Source: Scalesia atractyloides | Taxonomy: Eukaryota; Streptophyta; Magnoliopsida; Asterales; Asteraceae | DNA length: 64,000 nt | Direction: 5' to 3' | NCBI GenBank assembly: GCA_947069175.1 | Contig: CAMTDV010001633.1 | Location: 56,836,102-56,900,101 of the forward strand | Shown here: piece by piece, positions 58,647 through 64,000 of the stretch | How positions within the stretch are numbered: position 1 is the stretch's first letter | Layout of the letters: each line of letters opens with the position of its first letter | Position numbers and translations under genes: made by a program | Notes under the pieces: model-generated | Told to the model about the DNA's origin: nothing | The model's input: the letters and a program-made list of their open reading frames with translations, nothing else | Databases searched by the model: none

Positions 58647-58814
58647 AAGATAAAAAGAAAGTGAAGTTTTCAAACATAAACATTATAGAAAATCCAGATG
58701 ATGGATATGAATTTAATAATGCTGATGAATGTGAATTCGATTATGATGATGGTTATCCAATTCAACCCAAGACCAAGAAGGCTTGGGTTGCGCTGTTTAT
58801 CTAATTGTTGAATT

Positions 58815-59012
58815 GTGCAGGGGCTCCAGAGATCCGTACTTTCCAAGTGGATTCTTGATAGTGGAGCTTCCAGACATATGACAGGAATGAAAGCGCTTTT
58901 ATTTGACATAAAAGCTATCAATGGCGGATATGTTGGATTTGCTGGAAAGCAAGGTGGAAGGATTGCGCTGAGGGAAAGCTCTCAAACGAAATTGTTTCAT
59001 TTGATCAAGTGA
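58815..59012 (+). pseudogene. Copia G protease
   Basis: A 65-residue frame with SKWILDSGASRHMTGMKALL (aspartic protease active site DSG), then GGYVGFAGKQGGRI. It ends in a TGA overlapping the start of the next frame, a frameshift relative to the GAG-pre-integrase. It would cleave the polyprotein. Confidence 0.88.
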
Positions 59013-61169
59013 ACTACATTGCGGAGCTTGAGAACAACCTTCTGAGTATTTCTCAAATTTGTGATAAGAAGTTTACTGTCCACTTCAACGATAAAGAATG
59101 CATGATCATCAAACCGGGTTTCAAAATACCAGACGAGTGGATACTCATGCGTGCACCAAGAGAGAATGATTTGTATGTTCTTGACATGGGAAATGCTACT
59201 CCTTCTTCAAAAACAGCACAATGTTTTGTCTCGAAAGCTACTGAGAAGGAGTCAATCTTATGGCATAGAAAGATGGGCCAGATTCACCTGAGAAAGATGA
59301 ATCATTTGGTGCATAATGATTTGGTGGAAGGTGTGAATCTGAAAAGTTTTCATATGTCAAATAATTGCCTCGAGTGTAAAAAGGGAAAGCAGATCAAGAA
59401 ATCTCATCCAAGAAAGATTCTCAATTCGATAAAGTTGCCACTCAAAAGACTTCATATGGATCTCTTCGGTCCAGTGAATGTCCGAAGCATCTCTAGAGAT
59501 CTCTACTGCTTGGTAGTCACAGACGATTATTCCCGATACTCGTGGGTATTTTTCCAAGGATCAAAAGATGAGATGTTTGAAAACTTAGTAATTATTTTCA
59601 AGAAATTTGAGAACCTGTACCATCTTCCGGTGAGACGCATTAGAAGTGACAACGGTACTGAGTTCAAAAACACAAAAATGAGGGAATTCTGCAACACTAA
59701 AGGGATTTTGCACGAGTTTAGTGCACCCTACACTCCGCAGCAAAACGGTGTCGCTGAAAGGAAGAACAAAACTTTAATCGAAACTGCAAGAACCATGCTT
59801 GCAGACTCAAAGCTTCCAGTCAGCTTCTGGAGTGAAGCAGTTGCAACAGCTTGCTACACACTTAACAGAGTCTTAACAGTCAAACCAACGAAGAAGACTT
59901 GTTTTGAGATGATCAACCGACGAAAACCGAATTTGAAGTTCTTAGAACCATTTAGAGCTCCATGTACTGTAATCAATCAAGATGGCAAATTTGGAGCTAA
60001 ATCACTCAAAGGTTTCTTTGTCGGATATGCAAGTCCATTGCGAAGGGTTTATGTTCCCTCATTGAGAAGAGTCATTGAAGCGCAGCATGTTGATTGTTTT
60101 AACTATACGGATCTTGTTCAGAGAAAAGGTGATGCATGGTTTTTCAACTATCAAGACTTGTGGAAATCATTTTATTTGTCTGAAGAACCATCCGATGAAG
60201 AAATAGTAGCTCTTTACTACCTTCATCAATCAGCAAATCAAGAGCAAATTGTCAGACCAAATGTGGTTAATCAACCCACGTTGGGATCATCTTCTTCTAG
60301 TGCTAGTTCAAGTAATAGATGTGGTCAAGAATCTCAAACATATCAAATGAAATCGACTACAAAACCAGTCAATACGAAAGTGATTCATAATCTTTCTGAA
60401 GCACAGAGTTCAGACTCGGACGAGGTTCCAACATTCGATGCCGATGGAGAATCTTCTTCAGATGAAGAAGCAGAGCAGATTACAAGTTTAATGAATGAAT
60501 CTGCAAGCCCGAGTAGTGCTCCTGAAGTTGAAGTAGTGGTAGATCAAAATATCACAAATCAAGAGAATACTATGGTTGTTCCAGGCGAAGTGATGCCAAG
60601 ATCATATTATTATCATCCGTCAAATTCTATAATAGGCGAATTACAAGTTGGTGTGAGAACACGGAGTCAAATAAACAAAGCTTTGAGTTGTTTCTATACT
60701 CGTGTTGCTCCAATTCAAGAGTATTGCTACTATTCATGTTTCATATCCCAGATAGAGCCAAAAAGTGTTTCTGAAGCTTTAGGCGATGAAAACTGGGTAC
60801 AAGCAATGCAAGAGGAACTGTTACAGTTCGAGAAGTTTGGAGTGTGGAAGCTTGTAGACCTACCTGAAAATCAGAAAGTGATTGATACTAAATGGGTCTT
60901 TAAATGCAAGCGAGATGATCGAGGGGTTATAGTTTGAAACAAAGTTCGGCTTGTTGTCAATGGATTTCACCAGCAGGAAGGGATAGAATACACGGAAGTC
61001 TACGCACCAGTAGCCCGCTTAGAATCTATTAGAATATTTCTTGCTTTTGCAGCATGGAAGGGATTTAAAGTCTATCAGTTGGATGTCAAATCAGTTTTTC
61101 TGTATGGAAAATTACGCGAGAAGGTGTACGTCGGACAACCACCGGGGTTTGTCGATCCACTCAACAAAA
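59009..61169 (+). pseudogene. Copia G integrase and reverse transcriptase start
   Basis: 642 residues open from 59009. GAG-pre-integrase: LWHRKMGQIHLRKMNHLV and CLECKKGKQIKKSH. Integrase core: LHMDLFGPVNV (Asp), RIRSDNGTEFKN (Asp), PQQNGVAERKNKTLIETARTML (Glu), so the catalytic triad is intact. Then FGAKSLKGFFVGYA and an acidic Ser-rich linker. Reverse transcriptase begins at WVQAMQEELLQFEKF...TKWVFKCKRDDRG, with a TGA at 60935-60937 where Arg is expected. It resumes in frame with NKVRLVVNGFHQQEG, YAPVARLESIR and QLDVKSVFLYGKL (first RT Asp), and is cut after PPGFVDPLNK at about 61169; YVDD is not present. Confidence 0.92.
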
Positions 61170-61579
61170 TTGGTGCATATGTCTGTTGCCTACGTCATTA
61201 TGTATCGAGTCTGAGTGAATAGGGCTTAAACTGTTAGATACGAGGCGTATTTAAGATAGTTTAGGGTCAAGTTCGCCGTTGATTGGTTGTGAGAAGCCAA
61301 GTTCGGGCGAACTTACCCCATGGTTGTCCCTCACCAGCGAACTTGTGCAACTATAAATAGGTGCCTTGGTGATTTCATTTGCAATAGGTAGAGAGATTTT
61401 GGCACAGAGACGGCGAAGCTCTGTCGGATCCGGTTCTCGAATGTATTGAACTTTAGATCAATGAAAACAACATTTAAATGAGTAATTCTTGTTATTTGGT
61501 TAACTTGTCATTAGTTTCCGCCTAATCGGACAATAGATAGCAAATTTAGGTTCCCGTGCTAATCGTGGACGTTCCTACA
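61170..61579 (+). repeat. LTR of copia H
   Basis: About 410 bp ending GTGGACGTTCCTACA, strongly similar to the copia F LTRs. One palindrome (about 61297) and half-sites are present. Reads directly out of the copia G reverse transcriptase. Confidence 0.9.
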
Positions 61580-61581
61580 AG

Positions 61582-61597
61582 TGGTATCAGAGCCTGG
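61582..61597 (+). promoter_or_regulatory. Primer binding site of copia H
   Basis: TGGTATCAGAGCCTGG, identical to that of copia F, two bases after the LTR. Confidence 0.95.
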
Positions 61598-61814
61598 ATA
61601 CCTAAATTTGCTGGAATCAAGACAAGAATTTCTCTATTTCATCTCCATTCTATCATTTTTCTTAACATTTTCACATACTTGATGATTTCATGGTAAAAAA
61701 TGGGTGATTTTTGAATATGTCATGTTAAACACACTAATAACAAACCCCTGAGAGTTTGGACATCAAATTCAAACGTTTTGATATCAAAAAGTTGCAAAAA
61801 CCATGTTTTGAAAA

Positions 61815-62066
61815 CAAGGTTCAGCCGAACTTAACACTAAGTTCGATCGAATTTGATTGAAATTCTTTGAGTTTTAATCAAGTTCGACCGAACTTGATTA
61901 GTTTTTCAAGATTTTGAGCTTAAGTCCGCTCGAACTTGTTGATTTTTGCTTGAACTTCTATCAAGTTCGACCGAACTTGATATAATTCTAGTGAAAATTC
62001 AAACTTAAGTTCGCCCGAACTTAGTTTTATCTTGAAATTCAAGTGTAAGTCCGACCGAACTTGCAT
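61815..62066. repeat. Palindrome cluster 5 (leader of copia H)
   Basis: Seven copies at about 61818, 61838, 61879, 61920, 61960, 62005 and 62044. The best are CAAGTTCGACCGAACTTG; others carry one to three changes, such as AAGTCCGCTCGAACTTG. Spacing is about 20-45 bp. Confidence 0.93.
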
Positions 62067-62105
62067 TTTGTTCTTAAAAATTGGACATGTTTTGAGGAAA
62101 ACAAA

Positions 62106-63113
62106 TGGAGTGGAATTAAAGATATTAAGAGATAGAATGATAAAGGTTTGAATTATTCACGCGTAGGCAAAAATGGTGCGCAAAATGGAGCTATAACGAA
62201 AAAAGTTATGAAGAAAACAGTTTTTGAACAAATTTGTCAATTTGAACAGCAGGCCTGGACCGTCACTGATGGTCCAGGACCGTCGGTGACGGTCGTATTT
62301 CTGGAAAAATGCAAATTAGGGCCTTTGGAGGTATATTAGGGTTTTAGGAAGCATCTTAACATATCTCCCAACTCAAAAGACGATTTTAGCACTCCAGAGC
62401 ACTAAAGTTGAAGGTTTTTTCACCCGTTTCATCAAGATCCTTCACTGTATCATTAATCGATCATGAATTCATCATCATTCCAAGCTTTTGTTGATCTTGT
62501 GTGCGAGTGAGCGGCTGAACTCTTATGGTTTCCTTCGGATGGAGGGTTTTTGTAGGTTAATGGATTTTATGTGTTTTGTGACAATCGTTTAACTCAGTGA
62601 TCTAAGCATGCGATGCTTTTCACTTTTGGTGTAATTAATGAATTGTAATAGATTGCATTTTCTTTAACCTTACTCTTTGATCATTCAATTCCCGAGAGTT
62701 CTAGTAATTGGGATATATTTGCTATGGGATTAGGGTTGGTAATTGTGATTGGTAACCATTAGATAACCTCCCGTTATGTATTGACCGGAGTACTTAGTCT
62801 TTGGTTATCACAAGTTGTTAATTAGTTCATTCCACTTATGTCGATGTAAGTGTTTCAATTAAGCACATAAATGAAGTTAACTGCAAAACCTGAATTCCGT
62901 AGGAACCATTCTTTCTTCTATTGAATACAATCTTGTTTCTTTTTAGTTAGCAATCAATCAAACAATCAAACCATCAATCGAGTTTTACTTTGTAGTAATA
63001 GTTTATTAATACTTAACATCGTGACACTTTCCACAATCCTCATCTGGTTCGATACCCGACTTACTCTAGCTACCTAGTTTATTTCGGTTTTTGCATGACA
63101 CTAACGACAGTCA
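62106..63113 (+). repeat. Putative LTR of an Athila/Tat-like gypsy element
   Basis: About 1 kb of non-coding DNA ending CTAACGACAGTCA shortly before an Athila-type primer site. The stretch GGTTCGATACCCGACTTAC at 63047-63065 is of a kind often seen near such LTR ends. The left boundary is set only by where copia H stops (TGGAGTGGAATTAAAG). A hairpin at 62258-62294 has arms GACCGTCAC/GTGACGGTC. Confidence 0.55.
62258..62294. repeat. Inverted repeat GACCGTCAC...GTGACGGTC
   Basis: Perfect 9-bp arms around a 19-base centre that itself contains GGTCCAGGACC, a second short palindrome. It lies in the putative Athila/Tat-like LTR. Confidence 0.85.
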
Positions 63114-63119
63114 TCAAAA

Positions 63120-63137
63120 TGGCTCCGTTGCCGGGGA
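63120..63137 (+). promoter_or_regulatory. Athila/Tat-type primer binding site
   Basis: TGGCTCCGTTGCCGGGGA, one base from TGGCGCCGTTGCCGGGGA, the primer site characteristic of Athila/Tat gypsy elements and distinct from the Met-tRNA sites elsewhere in the window. Confidence 0.85.
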
Positions 63138-63265
63138 GGCGTGCGCAAAGTGTTTAGTGTTAAGTTTTAGTTAAAATAAAAACAAAATAATCCAAAAATA
63201 GTGTCAGTTTTGTTTTGTTTTGTTCAGATTTATGCTTGGTGCTTGTGTTTCTGTGTTTTTGCAGG

Positions 63266-63970
63266 ATGGCAAGTTATTTGAGAAGAAGATTTCCTGAGTA
63301 CTATACATGTATGTTTTGCAAGAATCCGCTACATCCGGGAATTACCTGTTGGGAGGCTCGATACAGGCGTAGAGAAGAACAGCGGAAAGCAATTGAGTTG
63401 GATTTTTATTCTGATGATCATGTCCACCCGCACTATTCTTATTCTGATTCGCTGCGAGTTACATATGATTACCAATCGGATACGAATTATTGTTATGATG
63501 AGCAGACATAGAATGAGTGTAGGTATGATCCGGGGATGGTACAAGGTATGAGCTACCAAGAGGAGTATGACGATTGTTATGATGAATACTCTCGACTTTC
63601 TTATGAAAACCATCCAGTACACTATCAGGATGCCTATCATACCCATCATACATTTGATCAGGGTGAGTCTGAATGTGAACCTCAGTCACATAGTTACCAT
63701 CAATCACCCTAATTTGTAAGTCTTATTGAATATATGAGACAAAGAGACCTGGCATACGTTGAAGAGGAATTGGCGAAACCTGACCTGTCAATAGAGGACC
63801 AGTTGGAGATGTGGATTCAGAAGTATGATCTTTTGATGGCTGAAGAGAAGGATGATGGGCCAAGAATGATTCCAATGGAAAAACACCAAGCCAGGGATAG
63901 ATGGGTGTCTCTACAGATGTCTCTTTCTAAAGTAGGGAACGAGGTTGTGGAGGTTAATACCACACTGTAA
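63266..63970 (+). pseudogene. Athila/Tat-like 5' coding region, unrecognised protein
   Basis: From ATG 63266 the frame reads MASYLRRRFPEYYTCMFCKN and then HPGITCWEARYRRREEQRK, a Cys-rich start with a C-x2-C...C pattern. It is followed by a Tyr/Asp/His-rich section. A TAG at 63509-63511 and a TAA at 63710-63712 interrupt one continuous frame, which ends at 63970 with LSIEDQLEMWIQKYDLLMAEEKDD and DRWVSLQMSLSKVG. TTTTTGCAGG just before the ATG resembles a 3' splice site. The location after the primer site suggests gag or an upstream ORF, but no known domain was recognised. Confidence 0.6.
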
Positions 63971-64000
63971 TTCTCTCAATTGCTGAACAGTCAGATGTGA

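Larger units (their letters stand above)
54317..61169 (+). mobile_element. Copia G, SIRE-like, truncated in reverse transcriptase
   Basis: 5' LTR 54317-54715, primer site 54718, palindrome-rich leader, gag, coiled-coil extension, second zinc knuckle, protease, integrase and the beginning of reverse transcriptase, all plus strand. Homology ends at about 61169, where the LTR of copia H starts. The remaining RT, RNase H and 3' LTR are not in the window. Gag is broken in several places, while integrase is open for 642 residues. Confidence 0.92.
61170..62105 (+). mobile_element. Copia H: LTR and leader only
   Basis: An LTR (61170-61579), primer site (61582-61597) and palindrome-rich leader, closely matching copia F. 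The LTR start lacks the first two to three bases (reads TTGGTGCATATG). The element stops near the expected gag ATG, around 62105, where the Athila/Tat-like sequence starts. No coding part remains in the window. Confidence 0.85.

Overview
This is a plant nuclear window made almost entirely of retrotransposons. No host gene, rRNA gene or functional tRNA gene could be supported. The evidence for a plant is LTRs beginning TG and ending CA with initiator-Met primer sites (TGGTATCAGAGC), chromovirus-type Ty3/gypsy pol with a C-terminal chromodomain, SIRE-like Ty1/copia elements, a plant L1-type LINE, AT-rich DNA and (ATT)n tracts. The protein flavour suggests a eudicot, perhaps Asteraceae; that is an impression from family resemblance, not a database result.

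Layout. 1-1796 is a gypsy-type LTR fragment with minisatellites. 3049-7100 is a 5'-truncated, frameshifted LINE on the minus strand. 7648-10035 is a decayed copia element (A, plus). 10036-10787 is a minus-strand LTR fragment. From about 10788 to 54316 lies a minus-strand copia element (B) in three pieces. Element C, a plus-strand chromovirus (10894-40818, target duplication CTAGT), sits inside B's integrase. Its own 5' LTR is split at a duplicated ATATG by D, a non-coding large-LTR element arranged LTR-internal-LTR-internal-LTR (11274-30330). B's gag-like region is split by a gypsy-type solo LTR (E, minus, 42773-52210, target duplication CATTC). E in turn contains a gag-only copia element (F, minus, 44928-51916). 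From 54317 a plus-strand copia (G) is cut in its reverse transcriptase by the start of another copia (H, 61170). H is cut at about 62105 by an Athila/Tat-like element (PBS at 63120) that runs off the window.

All coding regions are broken by stops or frameshifts, several consistent with C-to-T decay, so nothing here looks autonomous. D and F are non-autonomous by structure and would have needed enzymes from relatives.

The most unusual signals are: (1) about 45 copies of an 18-bp palindrome, CAAGTTCG-NN-CGAACTTG, in clusters inside the leaders of three copia elements, in their LTRs and in the LTR of a gypsy element; (2) three tRNA-like Pol III-box modules in each LTR of element C; (3) the tandem three-LTR array D with a 1-versus-4 copy internal repeat; (4) a duplicated polypurine-tract/LTR-start module before the 3' LTR of both C and D.
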